Assembly (NCBI RefSeq): GCF_001428525.1
Contig: NZ_LMHW01000013.1
Span: 187,175 to 251,174 of the forward strand
DNA: 64,000 nucleotides
From: Flavobacterium sp. Root186
GTDB lineage: Bacteria; Bacteroidota; Bacteroidia; Flavobacteriales; Flavobacteriaceae
Direction: 5' to 3'
The translations under genes were made by a program, and so were the position numbers. The notes beneath the pieces are model-generated. The model was not told the DNA's origin, did not search any database, and saw only the letters and a program-made list of their open reading frames with translations. Below are positions 1 through 7,140 of the stretch, one piece after another; position 1 is the first letter of the stretch, and each line of letters begins with the position of its first letter.

Positions 1-256
1 CCTTTGCAGCTTTGATAACCCATTCTGCATGCATCGAATTTGGAAGTGGTATGTATACGGCATCTAAATCAGGATCATCCAAAAGATCCTGATAAGAAGA
101 ATATGATTTTTCAATATCAAATTCTTTTGCAAATGCTATTGCATTTTCTAAAGATCGGCTTGCAATTGCTGTAATTTTTATTTCTGAAGAACCTTTTAAA
201 GCTTCTGTAAAGGAGCGTGCAATATTTGCAGTACTCATAATTCCTATTCTTAGCAT
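1..256 (-). CDS. Gfo/Idh/MocA-family NAD(P)-dependent oxidoreductase, C-terminus cut by window edge
   Basis: Only the first 85 residues are present; the gene runs off the left edge. The protein opens MLRIGIMSTANIARSF, a Rossmann start with the family's G-x-x-x-x-A-x-x nucleotide-binding turn. It then has a short strand-helix unit (ITAIASRSLENA) and a DDPDLDAVYIPLPN segment, typical of the second half of the NAD(P) fold, followed by HAEWVIKAAK. These enzymes oxidise or reduce sugars, inositols or related alcohols. The substrate-binding half is missing, so no substrate can be named. It is divergent from the HxlR regulator at 399, and a -7 box for it lies at 308-315, so control by that regulator is plausible. 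Family call is firm, function is not. Confidence 0.85.
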   Translation of the reverse strand, partial: MLRIGIMSTANIARSFTEALKGSSEIKITAIASRSLENAIAFAKEFDIEKSYSSYQDLLDDPDLDAVYIPLPNSMHAEWVIKAAK

Positions 257-307
257 ATTTTCTAAATTTTATCGACTTTTTTAAAGTATTAAGCCGGATT
301 ATTTAGA

Positions 308-315
308 CAAATGTA
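308..315 (-). promoter_or_regulatory. -7 box (TACATTTG) for the leftward oxidoreductase gene
   Basis: Read on the minus strand this octamer fits the Bacteroidetes TAnnTTTG consensus and lies 51 bp before the ATG at 256. No convincing -33 TTTG was found, which would fit a promoter that depends on a regulator bound nearby. Confidence 0.5.
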
Positions 316-341
316 AGTGCTGATTTTCACGCAGAAAAGTA

Positions 342-381
342 CTAACCATTTGGTTAGCTATGAACATATTGGTTAGATTTG
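342..381 (+). promoter_or_regulatory. hxlR promoter with overlapping TTGGTTAG operator repeats
   Basis: CTAACCA (342-348) and TGGTTAG (351-357) form a palindrome, and a third copy TGGTTAG (370-376) follows 19 bp after the second. The TTTGG at 350 is spaced about 20 bp from the -7 box TAGATTTG at 374-381, so it can serve as the -33 element. The operator repeats therefore cover both core promoter elements, which suggests autorepression by the HxlR protein encoded from 399. Positions and repeats are seen; the identity of the bound protein is inferred. Confidence 0.65.
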
Positions 382-398
382 TAGAAAATTAGATCGTT

Positions 399-767
399 AT
401 GGACGAAAAAAAATTAGAAAAAAATACCAGTCCGGAAAACTACACCGATGGTGACAGCTTTTTTTCCTGCCATGTTGAACTTGCGAACAAAAGCATCAGT
501 GGTAAATGGAAAATACTCATTCTCTATAGATTGTCATTACAACCTATTAAACGCTATACAGAATTAAGAAAAGAATTGGGATCTATTTCAGAAAAAGTAC
601 TCAGCAATCAGCTTAAGGATCTTGAAAATGATGGATTAGTGTACAGAACTGTATATCCAGTTGTACCTCCAAAAGTGGAATACAGCCTCACCGAAAACGG
701 CAAAGGCATTATTCCTGTTATTATTGCTTTGAGAAATTTTGGCTGTTTTTTAAAACACCGCAGTTAA
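399..767 (+). CDS. HxlR-family winged-helix transcriptional regulator
   Basis: A 122-residue HxlR/MarR-like regulator. The family signature is clear: ISGKWKILILYRL (helix 1), RYTELRKEL..ISEKVLSNQLKDLENDGLVYR (recognition helix and wing entry) and VPPKVEYSLTENGKGIIPVI (wing and dimer helix). Length is normal. Such proteins often sense electrophiles, quinones or oxidants through an N-terminal cysteine; one cysteine lies near residue 24 (FFSCHVEL), at the usual sensing position. It is divergent from an oxidoreductase gene and carries probable operator repeats in its own promoter. Inferred role: redox or electrophile-responsive repressor of itself and the divergent gene. Confidence 0.9.
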   Translation: MDEKKLEKNTSPENYTDGDSFFSCHVELANKSISGKWKILILYRLSLQPIKRYTELRKELGSISEKVLSNQLKDLENDGLVYRTVYPVVPPKVEYSLTENGKGIIPVIIALRNFGCFLKHRS

Positions 768-796
768 TAGGCAATTTTGCTTATTAAAAATTTTAC

Positions 797-1237
797 CTAC
801 TTCACATAAAAGGGAAAGCTGTAAATATATCTTACTCGTTTTCCTCCTTTTAATGCAGGCGTCCAGTTAGGCGATAATTTCAAAACCCTTACCAGCTCTT
901 CTCCTGATCCATAGCCAAAATCGCGAAGAAGTTTTATTTGAGACAATGTTCCATCTTTCTCTATTACAAAACTTGTGAAAATGCCGCCCATCGCTTCGTT
1001 TTCAACTGCTTCTTTTGGCATAACATAAGTCTTCGTTAAGAAAATATTAAACTTATTTATGCCTCCTGGATATTCAGGTGAAGAATCCACCAATGTCCGA
1101 TTGTAAATTTCCTTATCATTTTCATCAACACCATATTCAAATACAGTCTTTTTTGGAGCTTCTTTTTTAACTTTTAAAGGAGGATTAACAATTGCAGGTT
1201 TACTGCTCTCTTTTTGACAGCTTGTAATTATGATCAA
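797..1237 (-). CDS. TonB C-terminal-like lipoprotein, signal peptide displaced by a poly-T frameshift
   Basis: The visible frame begins at a TTG and opens MIIITSCQKE, a lipobox without the hydrophobic stretch that should precede it. The missing part lies upstream: an ATG at 1266-1268 reads MKKTFFFTF and stops, but with one T fewer in the nine-T run (1248-1256) it reads MKKTFFLLFNLIIITSC, a complete lipoprotein signal peptide. The mature part has a proline-lysine linker, then a TonB C-terminal-type domain (EYPGG, GGIFTSFVIEKDGTLSQIKLL, near residues 55-146). Lipid-anchored TonB-like proteins of this kind are common in Bacteroidetes and their roles are mostly unknown. It follows the DUF1080 gene by 15 bp when read from the ATG, so the two are probably co-transcribed. 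Confidence 0.75.
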   Translation of the reverse strand: MIIITSCQKESSKPAIVNPPLKVKKEAPKKTVFEYGVDENDKEIYNRTLVDSSPEYPGGINKFNIFLTKTYVMPKEAVENEAMGGIFTSFVIEKDGTLSQIKLLRDFGYGSGEELVRVLKLSPNWTPALKGGKRVRYIYSFPFYVK

Positions 1238-1247
1238 ATTAAAAAGT

Positions 1248-1256
1248 AAAAAAAAA
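1248..1256 (-). repeat. Nine-base homopolymer inside a lipoprotein signal peptide
   Basis: Nine A on the plus strand, nine T in the coding strand. Removing one base joins an ATG-started signal peptide to the lipobox of the gene at 797-1237. The tract is either a site of slipped-strand variation, a recent inactivating slip, or a sequencing or assembly error. Confidence 0.7.
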
Positions 1257-1283
1257 CGTTTTCTTCATTTTATTCCTGTTTAT

Positions 1284-1964
1284 TTATAATTGTTTTAGTA
1301 CAATGTTGCGGTACCATACGCTATTTCCGTGATCTTGTAAAGCAATTTTTCCTTTTTTGAATGTTCCAAATCCTGCCCAGTCGGCAAATTTACTTCCTGC
1401 TATTAATTTTTTAAAGTTTTCGTCCCAAAGTATCGTTTCTACTACGACAACTCCGTTTAAAATTAGGGTTAATTTTCCTTTATTGCTGATTACTTCGGCT
1501 TTATTCCATTCTCCAACCGGTTTTACTGGTTCTGATTTACTTTGAATTAAATCGTATAAATTTCCTGCGCGGTGTTTTGTAATTTTTCCGTCCGGATGTC
1601 CGTCGTTATCCAAAACCTGCATTTCTAAACCTGTACTAAATGTATTTGGATATTTTTGAGGATCTTCATTCACATAAAAAATAATCCCGCTGTTTCCGTT
1701 TGGAGATATTTTCCATTCTAGCTTTAAATGAAAATTTTCAAATTCAGCATTGGTTACTAAATCTCCTCCCTGTCCGTCTTTTGCCGCATCTGGATTGAAA
1801 TGCAAAAGGCCGTCTTCAACTTTCCATCCGGCTAAAGCCGAATCTTTACCGTAAGTATGCCAGCCATTTGTTGTTTTTCCATCAAAAAGGGGTTTAAAAC
1901 CTTTCTGTGCCTGAATTATTTGTGTAAAAGATAAAATCAAAACTGCAGCTATAACTTTTTTCAT
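1284..1964 (-). CDS. Secreted DUF1080 (3-keto-disaccharide hydrolase-like) protein
   Basis: 226 residues: a signal peptide (MKKVIAAVLILSFTQIIQAQ) then one DUF1080 beta-sandwich. Family marks are FKPLFDGKTTNGWH at the start, GGDLVTNAEFENFHLKLEWK, NSGIIFYV, GLEMQVLDNDGHPD in the middle, and EWNKAEVISNKGKLTLILNG near the end. DUF1080 is related to concanavalin-like lectin/glucanase folds, and some members cleave 3-keto-glycosides. Length is normal for a single-domain member. It probably acts in the periplasm or on the cell surface, and is followed by the TonB-like lipoprotein gene. Substrate unknown. Confidence 0.88.
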   Translation of the reverse strand: MKKVIAAVLILSFTQIIQAQKGFKPLFDGKTTNGWHTYGKDSALAGWKVEDGLLHFNPDAAKDGQGGDLVTNAEFENFHLKLEWKISPNGNSGIIFYVNEDPQKYPNTFSTGLEMQVLDNDGHPDGKITKHRAGNLYDLIQSKSEPVKPVGEWNKAEVISNKGKLTLILNGVVVVETILWDENFKKLIAGSKFADWAGFGTFKKGKIALQDHGNSVWYRNIVLKQL

Positions 1965-2072
1965 TTGTTTAATTTTTTAAATTAATTGAATCTGATAAAT
2001 AACTCCTAAGAAATATCTTTAAATATACTGAAAAAAGGATACCCAAAAAACGTTCATCTATTTTTAATATAC

Positions 2073-2134
2073 ACTGGACTACTTAACAAACCAAAACTGG
2101 TCTAAAATGCTCCCTTAGTGCCTTCTTAATTTTG
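2073..2134 (+). promoter_or_regulatory. Predicted MocR-activated promoter of doxX-ahpD
   Basis: Half-site ACTGGACTA at 2073-2081 and half-site ACTGGTCTA at 2096-2104 are direct repeats 23 bp apart. The -7 box TAATTTTG is at 2127-2134, 54 bp from the start of the first half-site. The same spacing and orientation recur at 5580-5519 (minus) and 7141-7202 (plus), next to the MocR gene. The region where a -33 box would lie overlaps or abuts the second half-site and is weak, which fits an activator-dependent promoter. Confidence 0.75.
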
Positions 2135-2186
2135 AACTGCCAAAGTAAAAAAGCAACAAATTTCCTAACTATTTTAAAATCAATAA

Positions 2187-2630
2187 ATGAAAAATTCAAA
2201 CGGAATACCACAATTGTTTCTTCGTATCGCATTAGGACTAGGTTTTATTTTACCGGTCATGGACAGAATTGGATTAATGGGATTACCTGGCTCAGGAAAA
2301 GTAGCTTGGGGCGATTGGGAACATTTTATAAACTATACTAACACTCTTATTCCATTTGCCAGCAGATCTGTCGCTAACATATTTGGACTTACGGCTACTA
2401 TTGCAGAAGTTATTATAGGAATCTGTTTAATAGCAGGGCTTAAGATAAAATTAGCAGCTCTTGGCGCGGCCCTTATAACAGTAACTTTTGCTGTATTCAT
2501 GATTTTCGCATCAGGAATTGGTGCTCCCTTCCAATATCCGGTATTTGTTTTTACAGGAGGCGCACTATTGCTTTCAACATTAGATAATTTTAAATGGAGT
2601 CTTGATAATTATATAAATAAACCAAACTAA
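2187..2630 (+). CDS. DoxX-family membrane protein
   Basis: 147 residues with four predicted membrane helices: near 8-27, 60-80 (after a GSGKVAWGDWEHF loop), 86-105 and 112-132. The pattern of an N-terminal helix with LRIALGLGFILPVMDRIG, a periplasmic loop with NYTNTLIPF, and the ATIAEVIIGICLIAGLKIKLAALGAAL segment is typical of DoxX/SURF4-like proteins. Such proteins are linked to thiol and oxidative stress or to quinone chemistry in other bacteria. It is 5 bp upstream of an AhpD-like gene, so the pair is an operon behind the predicted MocR-controlled promoter. Confidence 0.88.
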   Translation: MKNSNGIPQLFLRIALGLGFILPVMDRIGLMGLPGSGKVAWGDWEHFINYTNTLIPFASRSVANIFGLTATIAEVIIGICLIAGLKIKLAALGAALITVTFAVFMIFASGIGAPFQYPVFVFTGGALLLSTLDNFKWSLDNYINKPN

Positions 2631-2635
2631 TCAAT

Positions 2636-3085
2636 ATGAAAAAAAGATTGTTATTTCACGATTACCTGCCTGAGGCATATAAACTGATGAAGGAAATTGA
2701 TGCTGTCGCAAAAGTAGGCATTGAACCATTGTATATCGAAATGATAAAAATCCGTACCTCACAACTTAACGGTTGTGCGTATTGCCTGAATATGCATACT
2801 ACAGATGCCATAAAACTTGGAGAAGATCCTCAGCGTCTGAATGTTCTGTCGGCATGGAGAGAAGCTCTAAACTGGTTTACAGAAGAAGAACAGGTTATTC
2901 TGCAATTGACTGAAGAAGTTACTCTAATTGGACAACACGGAATAAGTGATAAAGTCTATGATCGAGCAGTTGAATTGTTTGGAGAAGAAAAACTGGCCCG
3001 TTTAATTCTCGCTGCCATAAGCATAAACAGCTGGACAAGAGTTGGTGTAAGCCAGCATCTTCATCCTGTAAAATATAAGCTTTAA
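2636..3085 (+). CDS. AhpD-like carboxymuconolactone decarboxylase-family protein (peroxidase type)
   Basis: 149 residues. The family's redox centre is intact: NGCAYCLNMHTTDA with Cys47, Cys50 and His54 (CxxCxxxH). A second conserved element, RLNVLSAWREA, follows. AhpD-like proteins use the cysteine pair to reduce alkyl hydroperoxides or to relay electrons. This one belongs to the single-domain type with the motif in the middle. It is co-transcribed with doxX and has three relatives in this window (3159, 8049, 29753). It converges on 3159, separated by a long hairpin. Confidence 0.9.
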   Translation: MKKRLLFHDYLPEAYKLMKEIDAVAKVGIEPLYIEMIKIRTSQLNGCAYCLNMHTTDAIKLGEDPQRLNVLSAWREALNWFTEEEQVILQLTEEVTLIGQHGISDKVYDRAVELFGEEKLARLILAAISINSWTRVGVSQHLHPVKYKL

Positions 3086-3094
3086 ATCACGGTA

Positions 3095-3155
3095 TTCAGT
3101 TTTCAGTCACAGTTTTCAGTCACAATAAATACTGAAAACTGCGACTGAATGCTGA
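3095..3155. terminator. Long imperfect hairpin between convergent ahpD-like genes
   Basis: AGTTTTCAGT (3111-3120) pairs with ACTGAAAACT (3131-3140) around a 10-base loop, and the stem extends outwards through CAGTC/GACTG and CAGTTTT/GCTGAAAAC-type pairs to about 3095 and 3155. It also contains direct CAGTTTTCAGT repeats. It lies between two genes that converge and probably terminates both. Confidence 0.6.
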
Positions 3156-3158
3156 AAA

Positions 3159-3602
3159 CTATTTATCAAGAGCCGGCTGCTGATGCGTAGTAATAGCAAT
3201 TCTGTTCCAGGCGTTTATGGTAATGATAGCCGTAATTGTCTGAGAAAGTGTAACCTCATCCATGAGATTGGCCGCATTATTATAAGTCTGCTCAGAAACC
3301 CCTTTATTTATGAAAGTCATTTCTTCAGCAAGTGCTAATACAGCTTTTTCAAGCTCACTAAAAAAAGAAGTTTCTCTCCATGCATTTAAGGCATAAATTC
3401 TTTGTTCTGTTTCTCCTCCTTTTCTGGCATCTTTTGTATGCAGATTGATGCAATATGCACAGCCGTTAATTTGCGATACTCTAATTTTAATCAGCTCTTT
3501 TATTGATGCATCCAGATTGGATTTTTCAAGATATTTTTCAAATCCAAACATTACTTCATAAGCCTGAGGCTGCACTTCACTGATAACTACTCTTTTACTC
3601 AT
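3159..3602 (-). CDS. AhpD-like carboxymuconolactone decarboxylase-family protein
   Basis: 147 residues with the redox motif INGCAYCINLHTKDA (Cys48, Cys51, His55) followed by RIYALNAWRE, as in its relatives at 2636 and 8049. It is not preceded by the CTGGnCTA direct repeats seen before those two genes, so it may answer to a different regulator. The Crp-like regulator at 3749 is divergent from it, across a 146-bp intergenic region. Expected activity: thiol-dependent reduction of organic hydroperoxides or a related detoxification step. Confidence 0.9.
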   Translation of the reverse strand: MSKRVVISEVQPQAYEVMFGFEKYLEKSNLDASIKELIKIRVSQINGCAYCINLHTKDARKGGETEQRIYALNAWRETSFFSELEKAVLALAEEMTFINKGVSEQTYNNAANLMDEVTLSQTITAIITINAWNRIAITTHQQPALDK

Positions 3603-3748
3603 TGTTTTATGTATTTAAATTATTAATGACGCAAAATTGATTATAGCAGAGTTCTAAAAAATTAAAGTACTTGAAGAAATAAGAATTATAAAAAAAATAT
3701 TTTCGCCAAAGAAACTTTAAGGCAAACCTTTAAATAACATCCAGCATT

Positions 3749-4333
3749 ATGAACCCACACGAACTATTATTCAGCCACATTAAAAGATTTACAAGCCTGA
3801 GTCCAGATCAGGAAAAACTGCTGATTTCGAAAATAAAATATCGAAAAGTAAACCGTAAAGATTTTTTGCTTAAAGAATATGAAGTGTGCTCCTGCTACTA
3901 TTTTGTAACCAAAGGATGCCTTCGGTTTTATCGAAATACAGACAATGGATTTGAGCAGATATTGCAGTTTGCTATTCCGGGATGGTGGCTAAGCGATTTC
4001 CAAAGTTTTGAAACCCAAAAGGCATCAGAATATTTTATACAAGCCGTTCAAAATACAGAAATGCTGATTCTGCACCGATCAGATTCTCAGGAACTATTTA
4101 CTAAACTTCCTGAACTTAATACTTATTTCAGATTAATGATGCAGAAAGCATATACTGCGTCCTTGAAGAAAATGGAACTAATTCTTTGTGAATCTGCTGA
4201 GGAAAGATATTTACAGTTTATAAATTCCTTTCCTGATTTCGTACAGATTGTTCCGCAATATATGCTTGCATCATTTTTAGGTTTTACACCGCAGTTCATG
4301 AGTATGTTGCGGGCAAAAAAAGAACTATATTAA
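3749..4333 (+). CDS. Crp/Fnr-family transcriptional regulator
   Basis: 194 residues. The N-terminal cyclic-nucleotide-binding-like barrel (about 1-115) has YYFVTKGCLRFYRNTDNGFEQILQFAIPGWW and a long dimer helix (ELNTYFRLMMQKAYTASLKKMELILCESAEERY). The C-terminal helix-turn-helix ends QYMLASFLGFTPQFMSMLRAKKELY, the usual ending in Bacteroidetes members. No FNR-type iron-sulfur cysteine set is present. It is divergent from an ahpD-like gene and its last 9 bp overlap the end of the convergent azoreductase gene. Inferred role: control of one or both of these detoxification genes. Confidence 0.88.
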   Translation: MNPHELLFSHIKRFTSLSPDQEKLLISKIKYRKVNRKDFLLKEYEVCSCYYFVTKGCLRFYRNTDNGFEQILQFAIPGWWLSDFQSFETQKASEYFIQAVQNTEMLILHRSDSQELFTKLPELNTYFRLMMQKAYTASLKKMELILCESAEERYLQFINSFPDFVQIVPQYMLASFLGFTPQFMSMLRAKKELY

Positions 4334-4966
4334 ATGTCTTTTGATAAGCACTTTTATTCTTGCATTTGAATTATTTTTTGCAAGTTCAAATGCTTCCGTT
4401 CCAAAAGCTTCGCCGTCAACACTTACTTCCTGAATATCAGTTATACCAATGATATTGAAGACCGTTCTCAAATAATCAGACTGGAAATTCATATGCTCAT
4501 TATAGCCTCCTTTTTCGTATCCCTGCGCACCTCTTGATAGAAGCAGAAACAAGGATTTATTTTTTAGCAGGCCAATGTACGGATTACGCTGATCTTCATG
4601 ATTGACTTCCCAAGTTTCATTTACCCTTAAAACCTGATCTATATAGGCTTTTAGTGAACTTGGAACAGACCAGTTGTACATTGGCGAACCCAGAACAATT
4701 ACATCAGCATCTTTCAACTCTTTTATAAGCTCTGCACTAAATCTTAGTGTTTCAATTTCTTCAGGCGTTCTCGCTGATTCATGTTTGAAGGCACCAGCGA
4801 TCCATTTTTCGTTTACATGCGGAATATTACTTTTCCCTAAATCCCTGAATTTTATAACAGATTCCGGTTTACACTCTTTGTAATATTCAACAAAAACATC
4901 CGTAAGCCTTCTACTGTGGGATCTTTCCTCGCGAGGGCTTGCGTTAATTACTAGTATTTTTTTCAT
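4325..4966 (-). CDS. FMN-dependent NAD(P)H azoreductase / flavodoxin-fold quinone reductase
   Basis: 213 residues of the AzoR/NQO flavodoxin-like family. The phosphate-binding loop is near the start (KILVINASPREERSHSRRLTDVFV). The flavin-binding PMYNWSVPSSLKAYIDQVLRVNETW segment lies near residue 95, and a LFLLLSRGAQGYEKGGYNEHMNFQSDYLRTVFNIIGI block near residues 135-175 is typical of AzoR. These enzymes reduce quinones and azo compounds by two electrons and protect against electrophiles. Minus-strand -7-like box TAGATTTG lies close upstream (about 5003-5010). Fits the detoxification theme of the neighbours. Confidence 0.9.
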   Translation of the reverse strand: MKKILVINASPREERSHSRRLTDVFVEYYKECKPESVIKFRDLGKSNIPHVNEKWIAGAFKHESARTPEEIETLRFSAELIKELKDADVIVLGSPMYNWSVPSSLKAYIDQVLRVNETWEVNHEDQRNPYIGLLKNKSLFLLLSRGAQGYEKGGYNEHMNFQSDYLRTVFNIIGITDIQEVSVDGEAFGTEAFELAKNNSNARIKVLIKRHLI

Positions 4967-5058
4967 ATTGCTAATTTTAATGCAAATCTAGCCTCTCAGC
5001 ACATTTTAAAAGTTAATCTAGTTGAAGAAGCGGAATACTTCTCTTAATTTTAATTTGA

Positions 5059-5493
5059 TTATTCTTTCATCATTTTGGCAAAATGGTGGCAGGCCAAAAA
5101 GTACCCTTTACTCAAATAAAGTCTGTGAGCAGGATGCAGCGCGAAACCGCTGTCAAGGTGTACAGATTTTATACCTCTTTGTACTGCTAGCTGATCTACA
5201 TAATCTAAAAGTTTTCCTGCATAGCCGCGTCCTCGGTATTCAGGAAGTGTAAAAAGATCATCAATATAAATCATCTTTCCGGTTCTTAACATGTTTATAA
5301 CCCTAAAGCCTACAAACGCAGCGGCTTTACTGTTGTCGTCTGATGGAATGCAGGCCAATTCAAAACCTCCACTGGTAATCATTTCAAGAACCTGTTCCAC
5401 TACATGATCCGGTTCTACATTAGTTCTGAATTGTAAAATTGCCTCTTTTGCAAATTCTATTTCTGCTGTTGTCTGAACATTTAGTATATTCAT
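5059..5493 (-). CDS. GNAT-family N-acetyltransferase
   Basis: 144 residues. The acetyl-CoA binding motif A is clear: IDDLFTLPEYRGRGYAGKLLDYVDQLA (R-G-x-G-Y-A-x-x-L), near residues 77-103. It is followed by GIKSVHLDSGF and a final helix with HRLYLSKGYFLACHHF, as in motif B. Substrate cannot be told. It reads away from the MocR regulator and its promoter has the same 23/54-bp layout as two other promoters in this cluster, so it is probably part of the MocR regulon. Confidence 0.88.
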   Translation of the reverse strand: MNILNVQTTAEIEFAKEAILQFRTNVEPDHVVEQVLEMITSGGFELACIPSDDNSKAAAFVGFRVINMLRTGKMIYIDDLFTLPEYRGRGYAGKLLDYVDQLAVQRGIKSVHLDSGFALHPAHRLYLSKGYFLACHHFAKMMKE

Positions 5494-5518
5494 AATTTTA
5501 TTTTATTGATTAACGAAG

Positions 5519-5580
5519 CAAAATTAGATGCGGAAAGAACGCCGTACAGAGACCAGATTAGAATAATAAGCTAGTCCACG
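5519..5580 (-). promoter_or_regulatory. Predicted MocR-activated promoter of the GNAT gene
   Basis: Read on the minus strand from 5580: half-site CGTGGACTA, second half-site TCTGGTCTC starting 23 bp later, and TAATTTTG starting 54 bp from the first (5526-5519). Spacing and order match the promoters at 2073 and 7141 exactly. The ATG at 5493 lies about 25 bp past the -7 box. Confidence 0.7.
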
Positions 5581-5612
5581 ACGAAAATAAAATAGAATGA
5601 TAAAACTTCGTA

Positions 5613-7085
5613 TTACAGACTTTGAGCAACAGTCTTGATAATATGGACCGCTTCGGCAAGTTCCTGCTCATTTAAGGAAGCAAAACCAAACCTGAAGGCA
5701 TTAAAATGAGCATCTTTTCCTGTAGAATATGCACTGCCTTTTATGGCAAGACCTTTGAGATCGGCCTTTTTAATAATTTTTGATAAATCATATTGGGGTT
5801 TTACTCTCAGCCATAAAGCCATTCCGCCCGTGGGTTTTGTAAAGTCAATTATATCACCCAGTTCTGTACTTACCAGATCAGATAAAAAATTGCACCTTTG
5901 CGAATACAGCTTATTGGTTTTTTGAATGTGTCGAGCAAGATCACCATTAGCTATCATACCCGAAATAGTTTCTTCCATTATAAAATCTCCTCTCAAGTCA
6001 ATAAGAGTTCTCATTCTTGCAGCGGCCTGCAGAAAATCAGAAGTAGCAATCATGTAGCCCAGACGAAAAGGAGATCCCAAAACTTTTGTAAGCGAGCCTA
6101 TATAAATTATACGGCCTCCGTGATCACCGCTTGCCAAAGGCAGATAAGGGTCATATTTGAACTGAAAGTCATAATCGTAATCATCTTCGATAACTGCAAA
6201 GTTATATGAGGTGATAAGTTTCATCAAATGATTTCTTCTTTCCACACTCATTGTAACTGTTGTTGGATGATGATGATGCGGAATGATATAAAGCATTTTG
6301 ATTGTATTTTTTTTAAGAATATCTTCTAATCTGTCTGTACACATCCCCTCGCCGTCCATCGGCACTCTAATAAGTTCGGCTCCCAGTTTCTCAAAAAGTG
6401 CCTCAGCTATGAAATAACTCGGCTCACTAACCACAACTTTATCACCGGGTTTTATAATAAGTGCTGCCGCAATATAAATTGCCATTTGAGCCCCGCGTGT
6501 TGTAAATAAGTTCTCTTCTCCCATATCAATTCCGCGTGTCTGATTAAGAAATGATCGCAGCGAAGTCTTGAAATTTGAGGAGCCACCATCTAAATTTACT
6601 CCTGAACGTCTGCCAGAGGCGGAAGATTCCAAAGCTTTCTTAAACTGCTTGGATAGGGCCTGTACAGGAAGCAGCGAAATATCCGGAAAACCGTCATTAA
6701 TCTCTATACGGTGGTTATTTAGTGAACGTGACCAAGGCATTACAAGTTCATAAGGATCAAAATCAAAAGTTCCTGCTTCTGCAAATGGACTCACTCTTTT
6801 ACTATTATAGGATCTTGGCCTTACCACTGGAAGATTTGGCGATACGGTGTAGCTTTTACGAGGCAGATTGTCGATCCAGTTTTCAGACACAAGGGTTTCA
6901 TATGCCGCCACTATTGTTTTTCTGTGAAGCTGCAGGTCAAAAGCAAGGGTTCGTGTACTTGGAAGTACAGCTCCGGGAGGAAGTTTTCCTTCCTGAATTA
7001 ATGAAATAAGCTGCAATGAAATCTGTCTGTAAACCGGCAGACTGTCTTTTTTATCAATTATTATAAGGTTTTTATAGGGAAGCAT
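5613..7085 (-). CDS. MocR-type regulator (GntR winged helix fused to class I aminotransferase domain)
   Basis: A long fusion protein of the MocR/PdxR/GabR group. An N-terminal GntR helix-turn-helix (LPVYRQISLQLISLIQEGKL, VLPSTRTLAFDLQLHRKTIVAAYETL) is followed by a full PLP-dependent aminotransferase-like domain with TTRGAQMAIYIAAAL, VVSEPSYF, IEDDYDYDF and the PLP-lysine segment GSLTKVLGSPFRLGY. I place the start at the ATG at 7085 rather than the TTG at 7130: the TTG lies inside the -7 box (7128-7135). MocR regulators often repress themselves and activate a divergent operon when PLP or an amino-ligand binds. Here the divergent operon is snoaL-snoaL-ahpD. Confidence 0.92.
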   Translation of the reverse strand: MLPYKNLIIIDKKDSLPVYRQISLQLISLIQEGKLPPGAVLPSTRTLAFDLQLHRKTIVAAYETLVSENWIDNLPRKSYTVSPNLPVVRPRSYNSKRVSPFAEAGTFDFDPYELVMPWSRSLNNHRIEINDGFPDISLLPVQALSKQFKKALESSASGRRSGVNLDGGSSNFKTSLRSFLNQTRGIDMGEENLFTTRGAQMAIYIAAALIIKPGDKVVVSEPSYFIAEALFEKLGAELIRVPMDGEGMCTDRLEDILKKNTIKMLYIIPHHHHPTTVTMSVERRNHLMKLITSYNFAVIEDDYDYDFQFKYDPYLPLASGDHGGRIIYIGSLTKVLGSPFRLGYMIATSDFLQAAARMRTLIDLRGDFIMEETISGMIANGDLARHIQKTNKLYSQRCNFLSDLVSTELGDIIDFTKPTGGMALWLRVKPQYDLSKIIKKADLKGLAIKGSAYSTGKDAHFNAFRFGFASLNEQELAEAVHIIKTVAQSL

Positions 7086-7127
7086 AGGAATGTTTTGATG
7101 TCTTTTTATTATTCTATGAAAGTAATT

Positions 7128-7135
7128 CAAATATA
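7128..7135 (-). promoter_or_regulatory. -7 box (TATATTTG) of the MocR gene
   Basis: Minus-strand TAnnTTTG match 43 bp before the chosen ATG at 7085. The MocR operator (7141-7172) starts 6 bp upstream and covers the place where a -33 box would lie, which suggests that binding there also controls the regulator's own transcription. Confidence 0.55.
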
Positions 7136-7140
7136 ATAAA

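Noticed and set aside
2132..2341. A 69-codon plus-strand frame overlapping the start of doxX
   Set aside because: Shadow of the doxX gene, which has clear membrane helices and the expected promoter.
3603..3748. A MocR site before the ahpD-like gene at 3159
   Set aside because: No TGGnCTA half-sites with 23-bp spacing; only a weak CAATTTTG -7-like box.
5898..6209. A 103-codon plus-strand frame
   Set aside because: Opposite strand of the MocR coding region; no protein-like features.
7085..7130. TTG-started extension of the MocR protein
   Set aside because: The TTG lies inside the -7 box TATATTTG, so it cannot be in the transcript.
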